Source of the DNA: Legionella sp. PC997
GTDB taxonomy: Bacteria > Pseudomonadota > Gammaproteobacteria > Legionellales > Legionellaceae
Assembly (NCBI RefSeq): GCF_014109825.1
Contig: NZ_CP059576.1
Location: 3,207,501-3,271,500 of the forward strand
Length of the DNA: 64,000 bases
Direction of reading: 5' to 3'
Below the pieces are notes generated by a model. It worked only from the letters and a program-made list of their open reading frames with translations, was not told the origin of the DNA and made no database searches. Of the stretch, positions 54,617 through 63,646 are shown in pieces. Position numbers and translations under genes: made by a program. How positions within the stretch are numbered: the stretch's first letter is position 1; each line of letters starts with the position of its first letter.

Positions 54617-55417
54617 TTAATTCAATTTTGTACATGTTTGCTTAAATTTTGCAGCAAACTCATTTAAGGTATTTTGTGTTAGCTTGGAATTACCTGCCGC
54701 AATATAAGAAATGAATAATTGGTTAAAGCATGACTGGAGTGCACCTTGATTAGGCATTTCTTTGGTATCTGCGATAGTTCCCAGATCAACATAATCAAAT
54801 TTCAACTGTGCATTGGAATCCACCTTATAATATGCTTTAGCAACACAACAAATAGCGCAAGCAGCCAAATCATCATATGCTTTAACCCTAGGATCAGGCT
54901 CTTTGGATAAAGCAATAAGATCATAGGCGGTAAGATTTTGACTAAAGATTAAGTGATGGTTGCTTTCGGACACGTTTTGTAAACCCCCATTACAACGATC
55001 ACCCCCTGCTAAAGTTTCAAGATTCAAAATATCCGCCTTTTTTCTCTTTACAAGATGGATGGCAGTAAAAACTCCAGTGCCACCACCACTATTAAGAGTG
55101 TAAAGCCAATATAATTTTTCTCCTGCATTAAAGAACTTATAATAGCTATACCCTTGGGCTGAATCTGAAAATTCGGGATCTTGCCAATTATAACCTATAA
55201 AACCTTCCGCAATAAGCTTCGAGTTTTGCCCTTTCATAACATAATTTTCTTTTGCTAAACCGCATTGATTCAAATCAATTTCATTTCCTTCCATATTAAA
55301 AAAACACAACGCATCCACTGGTTTATCATGAAATATAAAATCAGCAGGAATAGCTGCCCCGATTTCTCCAGCAAAAAGATATGAAAAGAAACAAAAACAA
55401 ACGGTTCTAACCCACAT
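54617..55417 (-). CDS. Secreted cysteine-rich protein, unknown function
   Basis: 266 residues with an N-terminal signal peptide (to GAAIPA, about 24). The mature part has many Cys (DALCFFN, NQCGLA, DRCNGG, ACAICCVAK, QSCFNQ, QTCTKL) and a GGGTGVFTAIHLVKRKK segment. It has no recognised domain; disulfide-stabilised periplasmic or secreted protein is the likely form. Confidence 0.7.
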   Translation of the reverse strand: MWVRTVCFCFFSYLFAGEIGAAIPADFIFHDKPVDALCFFNMEGNEIDLNQCGLAKENYVMKGQNSKLIAEGFIGYNWQDPEFSDSAQGYSYYKFFNAGEKLYWLYTLNSGGGTGVFTAIHLVKRKKADILNLETLAGGDRCNGGLQNVSESNHHLIFSQNLTAYDLIALSKEPDPRVKAYDDLAACAICCVAKAYYKVDSNAQLKFDYVDLGTIADTKEMPNQGALQSCFNQLFISYIAAGNSKLTQNTLNEFAAKFKQTCTKLN

Positions 55418-55484
55418 ATTAAAATATCCTTAAATTGCTAGATTACAAGCGCACATACCGACATCATATGTGGATTCTAAAATT

Positions 55485-56084
55485 TTATTCTACAGAATAG
55501 ACCATTCCGGTTTGCGCACCTTCGACACTTTTGCTAAATGCCAAGGCAACTCGACTCGCCGGCACCGATTCAAAACCACGAAAAAAAGGAGCATAACGAT
55601 TCATTGATTCCGATATGACCGTAGGACTTACTGAATTAATACGAAGATGATGAGGCATTTCGATCGCAGCACTTTTGACAAAAGAATCAATCGCGCCATT
55701 GACCATAGCGGCAGATGTCCCCATCGGAATGGGATCATGGCTTAAAATACCGCTGGTTAAAGTAAATGAACCGCACTTATTAATGTATTTAAGGCCAGCC
55801 AATACCAGTCTGATTTGTCCCATTAATTTACTATTCAAGCCCACGGTATATTGTTCTTCAGTGAAGTTCGTTAATGTTTCAAAGTAAACTTCCCCAGTGA
55901 CCGAGACAACCGCATCGAATGAACCCACCGATTGGTAAAGCTTTTCAATTGAATGTGCATCCCTAATGTCTGCTTGAAAATCACCCGTTGTATGCCCTAC
56001 GGTAATCACTGTATGACGTTGCGAAAGCTCTTTACAGACTGCTTCACCTATTATTCCAGTTCCTCCGACTACAATAATTTTCAT
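55485..56084 (-). CDS. Short SDR-like protein lacking the catalytic Tyr-Lys
   Basis: 199 residues. The NAD(P)-binding start MKIIVVGGTGIIGEAV and the SDR order (DAVVSVTGEV, SGIL, SPTVISES) are kept, but the YxxxK position reads AAMVNGAIDSF. This fits the 'Lin1944-like' SDR subgroup (cd11731), known for missing active-site residues. It may bind nucleotide without classical oxidoreductase chemistry. Confidence 0.82.
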   Translation of the reverse strand: MKIIVVGGTGIIGEAVCKELSQRHTVITVGHTTGDFQADIRDAHSIEKLYQSVGSFDAVVSVTGEVYFETLTNFTEEQYTVGLNSKLMGQIRLVLAGLKYINKCGSFTLTSGILSHDPIPMGTSAAMVNGAIDSFVKSAAIEMPHHLRINSVSPTVISESMNRYAPFFRGFESVPASRVALAFSKSVEGAQTGMVYSVE

Positions 56085-56149
56085 TTGCGTTTCCTTTTGC
56101 TAAGATCGAGACCTCAAAACATATAATAGACACCCTTTCCAATTTTGGC

Positions 56150-56512
56150 TCATTCCAACCCGTATAATTGTTCTAAAATGTCATCAATCTCTTTTTGTGT
56201 AGTGGAAATTTCTGTGCCTGATTTACAATTCATTTTATTCGCGTCCGTTAATAATCTATAGGAACGATGCAAATCAGTCCGTGCGTTAAACCAATATTCT
56301 TTTAATATGAACTGTCCACTACGGTCTACTAATTTCGCAGATTCTTGGATTATGGATGAGCAGGAATTTGTTTGATCAACGTTTAATGCTTCAATTTTTA
56401 GCGACACTTCATGACATTGATTTGCAAGAAAGGTTTTTTCTTCCTCGGGCATACCGTATGCTGAGCATGATAATAAGAAAAAAGCAGCAACGGACAGAAG
56501 ATTTTTTAACAT
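56150..56512 (-). CDS. Small secreted helical protein
   Basis: 120 residues: a signal peptide (to AYG, ~20) and a helical, charged mature part with three cysteines (NQCHE, SCSSI, NCKSG). No known family. It is followed by the SDR gene on the same strand, 65 bases downstream. Confidence 0.68.
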   Translation of the reverse strand: MLKNLLSVAAFFLLSCSAYGMPEEEKTFLANQCHEVSLKIEALNVDQTNSCSSIIQESAKLVDRSGQFILKEYWFNARTDLHRSYRLLTDANKMNCKSGTEISTTQKEIDDILEQLYGLE

Positions 56513-56676
56513 GTGATGATCCTTTATCTATTTAAGTCCAATTTTCACATGGAATTCTTACATGAGTAGTTCGACTTTTCAATCTTCCTATACCAATTAA
56601 AGCGCAACAAATAAAGTTCGACTAATAAAATTTATTATTATAAAATAACAATCATTCTGTAAATATAAAGTTCATT

Positions 56677-58476
56677 ATGTTCGAATTTATTCACTCGACC
56701 ACACTCCTAGCATCGAGCCTAAGCGATTTACATAAGAGATTAAAAGGATTCCACATCGATACAAAAAAGAGTGGAATTCCCTTTATGACCACAGCATCCC
56801 GGTTAGCATTAGATGGAAAAGATCAGCACGTAGAGTGGTTGCGACAGTTGGGAGCGAGTGTTGATTGCATTGCTCGCGGTTATGCAATGGCCAAAAACAA
56901 AAATATATATGTTGAGGATTATTTAAACGAACACCAAGTAAGTATTGATGCTATTGCTGAAGGTTATGCATTAGCTGGTGTTATCCTAAAAGTCAACGAA
57001 TATCAATACATATATAAAGCAAGCATCGATGCGATTGCCAGAGCCTATGCTACCAGTAAAAATTATGAGAAGACGGAATATTATCGTAAGACACTTGGTG
57101 CAAGCGTTCATGCGATCGCTGCAGGCTATGCTTTGGCTGGTGAGGATTCCCAGGTAGAACTCTATCGAAAGGAATATTCAGCAAGCGTTCATGAAATTGC
57201 CGGAGGTTATGCTTTAGCCGGAAATGATGACAAGGTTGAAATTTTTCGCAGCGAATATAAAGCAAATGTAGATATTATTGCTAAAAATTATGCTTTGGCT
57301 GGAAATGATGAGAAAGTTGAAGTCTATCGAACAAAGCATGGAGCAAAAGTTAATGCCATTGCTCAAGGTTATGCTCAGGCCGGAAATCATAAGAAAGCTG
57401 AAGAATATCGTACCAAACATGGAGCAAGTGTTGATGCAATTGCCCAAGGTTATGCACAGGGTGGCTATCATAAGCACGTTGAAGAATATCAGACCAAACA
57501 TTCAGCCAGTTTTAATGCAATTGCCCAAGGTTACGCTTTTGTTGGAAATCACAAAAAGGTTGAAACATATAAATCGACACATAAAGCAAGCCCTTCTGTG
57601 ATTGTTCAAGGTTATGCTCTCGCCGGAAATCATGAGAAAGTTAAAGAATACTTTAACAATCATCTAGTAAGTGTGACCGACGTTGCTAAGTGTTATGTTT
57701 TAGCAGGAAATGATAAACAGGTAGAGGTTTATCGTAATCTTGGTGCTGATAGTAATGTGATTGCCCAATACTATGCACGAACTAATAATCATAAGATGGT
57801 TGAACATTTTCGAACAAAGCTTAATGCTGGTGTTAATATGATTGCTCAAGGTTACGTGTTGGCTGGAAATCATGAGCGAGTTGAATTTTATCGTACAAAA
57901 AATGGAGCCGGACCCAATGAGATAGCTCGAAGTTATGCGCTGGCTGGAAATCATGAAAAAGTAGATGAATATCGGGTAACACATCAAGCCAAAGCCGATG
58001 TAATCATTGTAGGCTATATTTTAGCTGGAAATCATGGGAAGGTTGAAGAATACCGCGTGAAACATGGTGCAAGCATTGAGAAAATTATCCAAGAGTATGC
58101 TTCCCTTGGAAATAAGAAAAAAGTCAGAGAATATGACATCAGTGCACTCCTTACCGGCTATCTTGAGGATAGAAAAAAAGTAGTGGATTCTAAAGGGAAT
58201 ACTAAAGAGTATTTTCATAATTTTTTTACCCCCTTTCAGAAAAGTTTTAAACAAAAAAGGGAAGCGGTTGATGCCGTACGCGAAGCCTTAAAGGGAAAGC
58301 ACGTTGATTTAACCCCGCATATACCGACTTTGGAAAACGGTAATTTAGGTAAAGAATTAAGCGCCTTTATTAAGGCAGGTAAAGCCGACTGCCTTTTGGG
58401 TCAGGAGGTGCGTACAATCAGAAGTTTTGTGAGTGCATTGCAACAGAAAAATCAGCCTCACCCTACAGTCCCTTGA
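56677..58476 (+). CDS. Alpha-solenoid protein made of sixteen 27-residue repeats, candidate effector
   Basis: 599 residues. From residue 59 to 489 the protein is sixteen tandem units, fourteen of 27 or 28 residues and two of 26, each like ASVDAIAQGYALAGNHEKVE (helix) then EYRTKHG (second helix and turn). The consensus has Ala/Ile at fixed core positions, IAxGYALAGN and VEEYR. The N-terminal ~58 residues look like a degenerate unit, and the C-terminal ~110 residues are non-repetitive. Such helical-hairpin solenoids usually bind proteins or peptides. No signal peptide. I do not recognise a named repeat family. Confidence 0.85.
   Translation: MFEFIHSTTLLASSLSDLHKRLKGFHIDTKKSGIPFMTTASRLALDGKDQHVEWLRQLGASVDCIARGYAMAKNKNIYVEDYLNEHQVSIDAIAEGYALAGVILKVNEYQYIYKASIDAIARAYATSKNYEKTEYYRKTLGASVHAIAAGYALAGEDSQVELYRKEYSASVHEIAGGYALAGNDDKVEIFRSEYKANVDIIAKNYALAGNDEKVEVYRTKHGAKVNAIAQGYAQAGNHKKAEEYRTKHGASVDAIAQGYAQGGYHKHVEEYQTKHSASFNAIAQGYAFVGNHKKVETYKSTHKASPSVIVQGYALAGNHEKVKEYFNNHLVSVTDVAKCYVLAGNDKQVEVYRNLGADSNVIAQYYARTNNHKMVEHFRTKLNAGVNMIAQGYVLAGNHERVEFYRTKNGAGPNEIARSYALAGNHEKVDEYRVTHQAKADVIIVGYILAGNHGKVEEYRVKHGASIEKIIQEYASLGNKKKVREYDISALLTGYLEDRKKVVDSKGNTKEYFHNFFTPFQKSFKQKREAVDAVREALKGKHVDLTPHIPTLENGNLGKELSAFIKAGKADCLLGQEVRTIRSFVSALQQKNQPHPTVP
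56851..58143 (+). repeat. 81-base tandem repeat block within the solenoid gene
   Basis: The protein repeats correspond to a DNA period of about 81 bases. The copies have diverged strongly at third positions, so recent expansion is unlikely. Confidence 0.85.
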
Positions 58477-58769
58477 AATTTATTATACGGCTCAAATCAG
58501 ATTCGACGGAATAATTCGAAGTATCGAGTCTGATCCATTGGTTCAGTAACCTCTGATAGACTCATTTTTAAATTTTAATTTGTCTAATTTAAAATTGCGA
58601 TATATTCTAGATTTTCATCAGAGTTCTGGCATATTTTGTAGATTTTGCTTTAACACTCGGTTTCTTTGTTTCAAGAGGCTGTACATGAACAGCACATCAA
58701 CAGAGATAGGTAGCAACAAAAAAGCAGATTATGCAAAAGCTCTGTTATCGATAAGTTATAAGGACTATT

Positions 58770-59126
58770 ATGCACCGGTTTATGAATAGAGTTTTATATA
58801 ACATCCTTTTTTTAGTGAGCACTTCTGTTCTTGCTTCTCCTGTTGAAATTAATCTTGAGCCTAATAAATCAGTGGTTTTAACGAACACCAATAAACAGAA
58901 AATATCTATGCTTTGTGAAGTGCATGCCGTTTCAAGCGTAAAAAGCCAGATTTCTATTCAGATAATTCGTGGGAGAGGGACATTTAATGGAACTACATTT
59001 AAACAGGGTGATTTTTTAGTATCAACTGTAACCAACATGCAACAGATTCCTGTGTTAGCAGAGTCTGGCACTCAAGCGCAAGTTAATAATTTAGGCACTT
59101 ATCCGATAAGATCAATCTGTAATTAA
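58770..59126 (+). CDS. Small secreted protein
   Basis: 118 residues with a signal peptide (to VLA, ~22) and a beta-rich mature part (INLEPNKSVVLTN, ISMLCEVHAVS, GRGTFNGTTFKQGDFLVS). Two cysteines could form one disulfide. AAGGA precedes the ATG by 5 bases. No family is recognised. Confidence 0.72.
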   Translation: MHRFMNRVLYNILFLVSTSVLASPVEINLEPNKSVVLTNTNKQKISMLCEVHAVSSVKSQISIQIIRGRGTFNGTTFKQGDFLVSTVTNMQQIPVLAESGTQAQVNNLGTYPIRSICN

Positions 59127-59429
59127 ATAACCAGTTTGTAGGGCTGGTAGCCCTACTCCGATCTCATTGCTTACTTAATCCAATAAGCGGATCATATTCC
59201 CGACTCTGTTTTCCTACGCGATCATTATCCCAAATACCCTCTTATGTAAATCCTCTATCCGAGCCCCGTGTTCTTCCGTTTTTATTATGACTATTGTTTT
59301 TTATTTAAAAATTCAACCGTTTTAGAAGAATAAAAATTAAATTTTTAAAAATTCTATAGCTTACCGGTAATACATTGGCTATCCTCAGTGAGGAAGTAAT
59401 CCATTTACCATCACAAGGAGTGACCGACT
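59127..59429. other. 303-base intergenic region
   Basis: It holds the hairpin at 59139-59157 (separate entry) and otherwise AT-rich sequence up to the ribosome site of the 59430 gene. I saw no open frame with a ribosome site and no clear -35/-10 pair. Confidence 0.6.
59139..59157 (+). terminator. Perfect hairpin after the 58770 gene
   Basis: GTAGGGCT/AGCCCTAC, an 8-bp stem with a 3-base loop, 13 bases past the stop. It has no T-run, so it may terminate weakly or protect the mRNA 3' end. Confidence 0.5.
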
Positions 59430-60029
59430 ATGAATCGTTTCTTTTTAAAAGGAATCGGTATAGCTATTCTTGCAATGTTATGTTCCTTAGCTACTTATGC
59501 TGATACGCCCGACGATTTTCAATCTCGTTGTACTAATGCCTGGATGAAAAAAGCAGATGATGTAAAAGACAAAGTAGATTTTAAGAATTTTGGGGAAAAA
59601 TATTGTGCCTGTGCAGCTAAACAACAATTAGATAGTGAAGCAGCCGTTCAAAAAGCCGCCCAGGTGTGTATCTCAAGAACATTGCTCCATGATGCGATGG
59701 ATTCCATAGAAGCTGATGTTGGTTTAGATAAAGCCAAAGATAGTGATGTAACTGATTATTGTCAGGATCGCTGGGCCCTGGTTATTCCCAAACAATCTGA
59801 CGAAGATAAAAAATTAATCACTACTTTCTGCGATTGTGCCAAACCCAAATTAGTGGATTTGCTCAAAAAATCCAATGATATGACGGACAAACAATATGAC
59901 GCAGAAATTGATACTATTGCTGATGCTTGTGCCGAAAGTACTGCTGCTTCTTCCAAATCTGAACCTGCACCAGCCACTACATCAGCTCCAACTTCTACAC
60001 CAGAACCTGCATCTAAACCTGCACATTAA
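59430..60029 (+). CDS. Secreted protein with duplicated CxC domain
   Basis: 199 residues: signal peptide (to TYA, ~24), then two similar halves, each with a C...CxC...C pattern (SRCTNAW...YCACAAKQQ...VCISR and YCQDRW...FCDCAKPKL...ACAES). A Pro/Ala/Thr-rich C-terminal tail (PAPATTSAPTSTPEPASKPA) follows. The halves look like an internal duplication. AAGGAGTGACC precedes the ATG. The function is unknown; secreted, disulfide-rich. Confidence 0.78.
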   Translation: MNRFFLKGIGIAILAMLCSLATYADTPDDFQSRCTNAWMKKADDVKDKVDFKNFGEKYCACAAKQQLDSEAAVQKAAQVCISRTLLHDAMDSIEADVGLDKAKDSDVTDYCQDRWALVIPKQSDEDKKLITTFCDCAKPKLVDLLKKSNDMTDKQYDAEIDTIADACAESTAASSKSEPAPATTSAPTSTPEPASKPAH

Positions 60030-60046
60030 GTAGTTTGAACCGTTGA

Positions 60047-60095
60047 AACCGTAACCCAGGTTGATTTGATAAATAGATCATCATGGGGTACGGTT
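60047..60095. terminator. Long hairpin after the duplicated CxC gene
   Basis: Arms AACCGTAACCCA and TGGGGTACGGTT pair with one mismatch around a 25-base loop. It is located between the stop and the next gene. No T-run is seen. Confidence 0.35.
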
Positions 60096-60145
60096 CACAT
60101 ACATCACGCTTGATTTTCGCTGCTTTTGCCTTATATCTTATACAA

Positions 60146-60631
60146 TCACGTAGGGTCCGACATATTAATGGAAACGTTCTCTAAGAATAAATACGGTCTT
60201 TTTAAGGAGTTAGCCCACCCTCTCCCCCAACAGGTTTGACAAGGTATAAACCGCTTGATACAGGCAATTTTTTCTTTGGTGATATAAATCATGCAGGTTC
60301 GAAACGCAATATGATATTCCAAACCCGCACCAATTTTTTTTGCTATAGCGTCACAATCCGGCTCTACCACCTGTGTTGCTAATGCTTCTGTTGCAGCAAT
60401 TGATGCAACAGGGGTTAAATTACTATAGAGCTGGCTAAATTTATTGTCATAGAAGACCATCTCTTTTTCCAAACAATAAGCATATCTATCGCGAGTCAAT
60501 GTAAACTGACATCTACCACTATAGTTAAGATAAGTTGCATGTACATGAGCCGAAAATAAAAAAAGACCTGAAAAAACGATATGTGATGTTTTTTTCACAA
60601 ATATACTCCCTGTTTCGATAGAGTGCTTCAT
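60146..60631 (-). CDS. Exported small cysteine-containing protein
   Basis: 161 residues with an N-terminal hydrophobic segment (HIVFSGLFLFSAHVHA) that would make a signal peptide from an internal start near residue 12-13; the annotated ATG is upstream of it. The mature part has cysteines in GRCQF, AYCLEK, DCDAIA and CIKRFIPCQTC. No family was recognised. Confidence 0.6.
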   Translation of the reverse strand: MKHSIETGSIFVKKTSHIVFSGLFLFSAHVHATYLNYSGRCQFTLTRDRYAYCLEKEMVFYDNKFSQLYSNLTPVASIAATEALATQVVEPDCDAIAKKIGAGLEYHIAFRTCMIYITKEKIACIKRFIPCQTCWGRGWANSLKRPYLFLENVSINMSDPT

Positions 60632-60743
60632 ACTTCCATCGAGTTAATAGAGCTCCTTAAAATTACTATAAATGTTAATGCAACATTAATTCAACTAAAC
60701 CATATGTTATGATAACAACCTGATAAAAGAGATAATAAAACGC

Positions 60744-61553
60744 ATGCACTACTCTAAATTTGGTTATAGGATAAAACAACAGAAGGAAGGTTTTGGCTAT
60801 TCCTGGCTATTCTTACCTGCTGGTCCAGGTTTAGGATCGGAATATCTCACGGATTTATGTAACACATTACATTTGCCTGGCTCTTCTTTTCTTTTAGACT
60901 TCCCTAAAGATGGCACCAATACTCAAGGTGAACTGGGTATTCAATATTGGCAAGATGGTTTAATTGATTTATTAAAATCATTTCCTAAACCGATATTGGT
61001 CACGCACAGTTTTTCAGGAATGTTCGCTTTAAATCTACCCGAATTAAAACACCATCTGGCCGGTTTAGTATTAATGAATACTACTCTGGAAAACAGTTTC
61101 TTCCAACATGTACATGCCATGCAGCAACTGTACCAGTTACCCGATCTGGTTCCTGCTGCCGGTCAATATCATTTGAATCCATCAAATGATACCTATAAAG
61201 AATTTTGGAACACTTATAAATATTATTGCTTTACATCCGATGAATTGGAGGCAGGAGAGAAAGTTATCGCTCTTTTTGCGTTTAATAATGCAGCTTATTA
61301 TCATGCTATTGAACATTTTTATCCAAATTATTCCTGTAAATGGGTTCCAAAATTCATACCTACAATGACAATTGCGAGCGAACATGACTTTATTTGTCCG
61401 CCCAAAATCTTTGTCGAAAACCAAAGCTTTCAAGAAAAAAACATTATCAATAAAATAATCACTAAAGCAGGGCATCTACCATGGTTAGTTGCTTTCGAGC
61501 AAGTTCAACAGTGCTTTTCGGATTTTATAGATTCATTTTTAGAGGAGGGATAA
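60744..61553 (+). CDS. Alpha/beta hydrolase
   Basis: 269 residues. Nucleophile elbow VTHSFSGMF (Ser89, reading HSFSG rather than GxSxG), acid ASEHDFICP and C-terminal His in KAGHLPWL make a full triad. The N-terminal LPAGPGLGSEYL is the oxyanion strand. The substrate is unknown. The next gene (MAPEG) starts directly after the stop (TAAATG), so they form an operon. Confidence 0.85.
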   Translation: MHYSKFGYRIKQQKEGFGYSWLFLPAGPGLGSEYLTDLCNTLHLPGSSFLLDFPKDGTNTQGELGIQYWQDGLIDLLKSFPKPILVTHSFSGMFALNLPELKHHLAGLVLMNTTLENSFFQHVHAMQQLYQLPDLVPAAGQYHLNPSNDTYKEFWNTYKYYCFTSDELEAGEKVIALFAFNNAAYYHAIEHFYPNYSCKWVPKFIPTMTIASEHDFICPPKIFVENQSFQEKNIINKIITKAGHLPWLVAFEQVQQCFSDFIDSFLEEG

Positions 61554-61943
61554 ATGTATCCGGTAACAACCATCAGCAGTTCCTTATTGGCTCTAGCTTA
61601 TGTTTATCTCTCAATTTATGTTGTGACCTTGCGGCGAAAATATAAAATTACTATCGGCTGTAACGAATGTGTTGATCTGGAAAAGGCAATAAGAGCTCAT
61701 GGCAATTTTAACGAATATGTTCCGCTCACATTGATATTGCTTTTTTGTGCGGAAGCAAATAAGGCTAGCTGGATAACTCTGTCTATCTTGGTATTTCTCT
61801 TTTTCCTGGGGCGATTTTTCCATGCATATGCATTTCTTCAGAAACAACATCATTTAAAATTTCGTGTCCAGGGAATGATTTTGACCTTTCTCGTAATTGC
61901 GTGCCTTTCATTTTTAAATTTGGCATTAATCCTTCTAAAATAA
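61554..61943 (+). CDS. MAPEG-family membrane protein
   Basis: 129 residues with four membrane helices. RKYKITIGCNECVDLEKAIR followed by AHGNFNEYVPLTLILL and FLGRFFHAYAFLQ carry the MAPEG motifs (RAHxNxxEYxP, GRxxHAxG-like). Bacterial MAPEG proteins can act as glutathione-dependent enzymes on lipophilic substrates. Translation is coupled with the hydrolase upstream, GGAGG lying 5 bases before the ATG. Confidence 0.9.
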   Translation: MYPVTTISSSLLALAYVYLSIYVVTLRRKYKITIGCNECVDLEKAIRAHGNFNEYVPLTLILLFCAEANKASWITLSILVFLFFLGRFFHAYAFLQKQHHLKFRVQGMILTFLVIACLSFLNLALILLK

Positions 61944-62021
61944 TAAGCATACTTCTTATTTGATATTTTTGAGCCGATCCATTATTTTCTTTTAATAAAG
62001 ATCATAAAGCCTAGGTTATGG

Positions 62022-63623
62022 ATGACCAATCACCTTATCAATAAAAATATTGATATTTATAAATTTCCAAATGCGTTGGAATCCAATTTAGGCTCCATCA
62101 CTCTCGGAGATTTACATGGCAATCCAATCAATCTCCTTCATTTCCTTTTTCGGCATCAAATAATTCGATTTAAAGATTCCGTTAAAAATGCTGAAACAGC
62201 CTATCAACAATTTGTAGCACTTTATGAAGAATATGGTGAGATCCTTGAAGAGTACCTGGAAGCTCGTACTCTTTTACAATTAACTCAAATCAAAATAGAT
62301 AATGCAAAAGAACGCATTGCCCATCTTGATAAATTATTATCCGTTGAAGGCAACAATGAAACTCAACAGTATCAAGCCCTGCGGCAACAAACACTAGAAA
62401 AGTTACAAACAGCTGAAAAGGAACACCTAAAATTAAACAACAAGTTAACTGAACCTAAAGATAAGCTGTCTCATTATGTTGCCCAATTTAATCACTTCTT
62501 GGAACAGATAGAAGTCCATGATAATCAAACCATGATTCGCCTTCTTGGTGATGAAATTGCGGATCGTGGAAATTGTGATTACTTCACACTCAAAATTCTC
62601 AACTTACTTCAACAAAATCGTTGTCCCTTAAATATTCTTATCTCTAATCATGGCAGTGAGTTCCTCTACGCGTTCGAGCAGTTGATGGCAGGGAAACCTT
62701 TTTTGCCTGCAGGTTATATAGGCGATTTCCAAATCCCTTCATTTTGGGGACTTAAGCTCTTACTTGAAAACGATATAATTTCCCATGAAGAGCTAAGGCG
62801 TTTAGTCAATGAACACTATAAACCCACTTTAAAAGTACTGGACTACACAATAAGTGAGCAGGGAATTACTTTATTTAGTCACGCTCCCATCCGTTTTGAT
62901 GCCATTCAATTGATGGCTAAAAGTTTGGGGGTAGACTATGATGACTCCACCGCTGAAGCTTTAGCAGCAACTATTGAACGAATAAATCATCAATTTCAAT
63001 TCTATCTTGACAGTAATAGTGTTCACACTCTTTTTCATACGGATGCAATCCACGACAGAACCAATATGTTAGAACAAGAAAGAGCAGCATGGCCTTTAGT
63101 TTATCTTTTCTGGAACCGCTGGGATGCAACAAAAGAAACCGAAACAGCAAGACCAGTAATACACAATAACTACCATATTACTTATGTTCACGGACATGAT
63201 GGTTTTCAAAGTCTCCTAGCACATATTTTCAATTTAGATACACTTTGTGGAAAGGAAGCACGCAAAACTGAAGAGAAACAAATCGAGCAGGTATTTCGCT
63301 ATATTTTGGAGAATCGTGATAAAGCAGTGGATAAAACAACTGCAGAATTTTACCTGCGCAATGTTTTAAGATGTAAAGTGCTTAATTCAGATGAAGGCCC
63401 GTTAGCATATAAAGAACGAAACAAAGCAAGGAGCCAAAAAATTCTTCCGGATAATGAATTAAATAGCAGTATACAAAAACTAAGTCTCCTTGGTAGACCT
63501 GTAGTACCATCCCCAATATCATTCATGGAGTTAAACACCTTAAACAAAATCAATCCCAAAGAATTGATCCTTGCATCGAAGGAGGAAGAAATCGTCCTTC
63601 CCCCGGTGCGTTTAGTGAACTAA
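62022..63623 (+). CDS. WipA/WipB-like PPP-family phosphatase, probable Dot/Icm effector
   Basis: 533 residues. PPP motifs are present in order: GDLHGN (29-34), GDEIADRG (176-183) and SNHGSEF (about 208-214), with later metal-site histidines in LFSHAPIRF and YVHGHDGFQS. Between the first two motifs lies an inserted helical hairpin/coiled coil (about 52-165), as I recall for WipA. The C-terminal residues ASKEEEIVLPPVRLVN carry three Glu near the end, an E-block. Eukaryotic-like phosphatase with no signal peptide: type IV effector is the best inference. Substrate unknown. Confidence 0.85.
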   Translation: MTNHLINKNIDIYKFPNALESNLGSITLGDLHGNPINLLHFLFRHQIIRFKDSVKNAETAYQQFVALYEEYGEILEEYLEARTLLQLTQIKIDNAKERIAHLDKLLSVEGNNETQQYQALRQQTLEKLQTAEKEHLKLNNKLTEPKDKLSHYVAQFNHFLEQIEVHDNQTMIRLLGDEIADRGNCDYFTLKILNLLQQNRCPLNILISNHGSEFLYAFEQLMAGKPFLPAGYIGDFQIPSFWGLKLLLENDIISHEELRRLVNEHYKPTLKVLDYTISEQGITLFSHAPIRFDAIQLMAKSLGVDYDDSTAEALAATIERINHQFQFYLDSNSVHTLFHTDAIHDRTNMLEQERAAWPLVYLFWNRWDATKETETARPVIHNNYHITYVHGHDGFQSLLAHIFNLDTLCGKEARKTEEKQIEQVFRYILENRDKAVDKTTAEFYLRNVLRCKVLNSDEGPLAYKERNKARSQKILPDNELNSSIQKLSLLGRPVVPSPISFMELNTLNKINPKELILASKEEEIVLPPVRLVN

Positions 63624-63646
63624 AGATTAAATGATTAATAAATCAT

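Noticed and set aside
57214..57987. Hydrophobic frames antisense to the solenoid gene
   Set aside because: They repeat with the same 81-base period as the sense protein, so they are by-products of the repeats.
58580..58789. 69-codon frame upstream of the secreted protein at 58770
   Set aside because: No ribosome site or homology; overlaps the start of the real gene with signal peptide.
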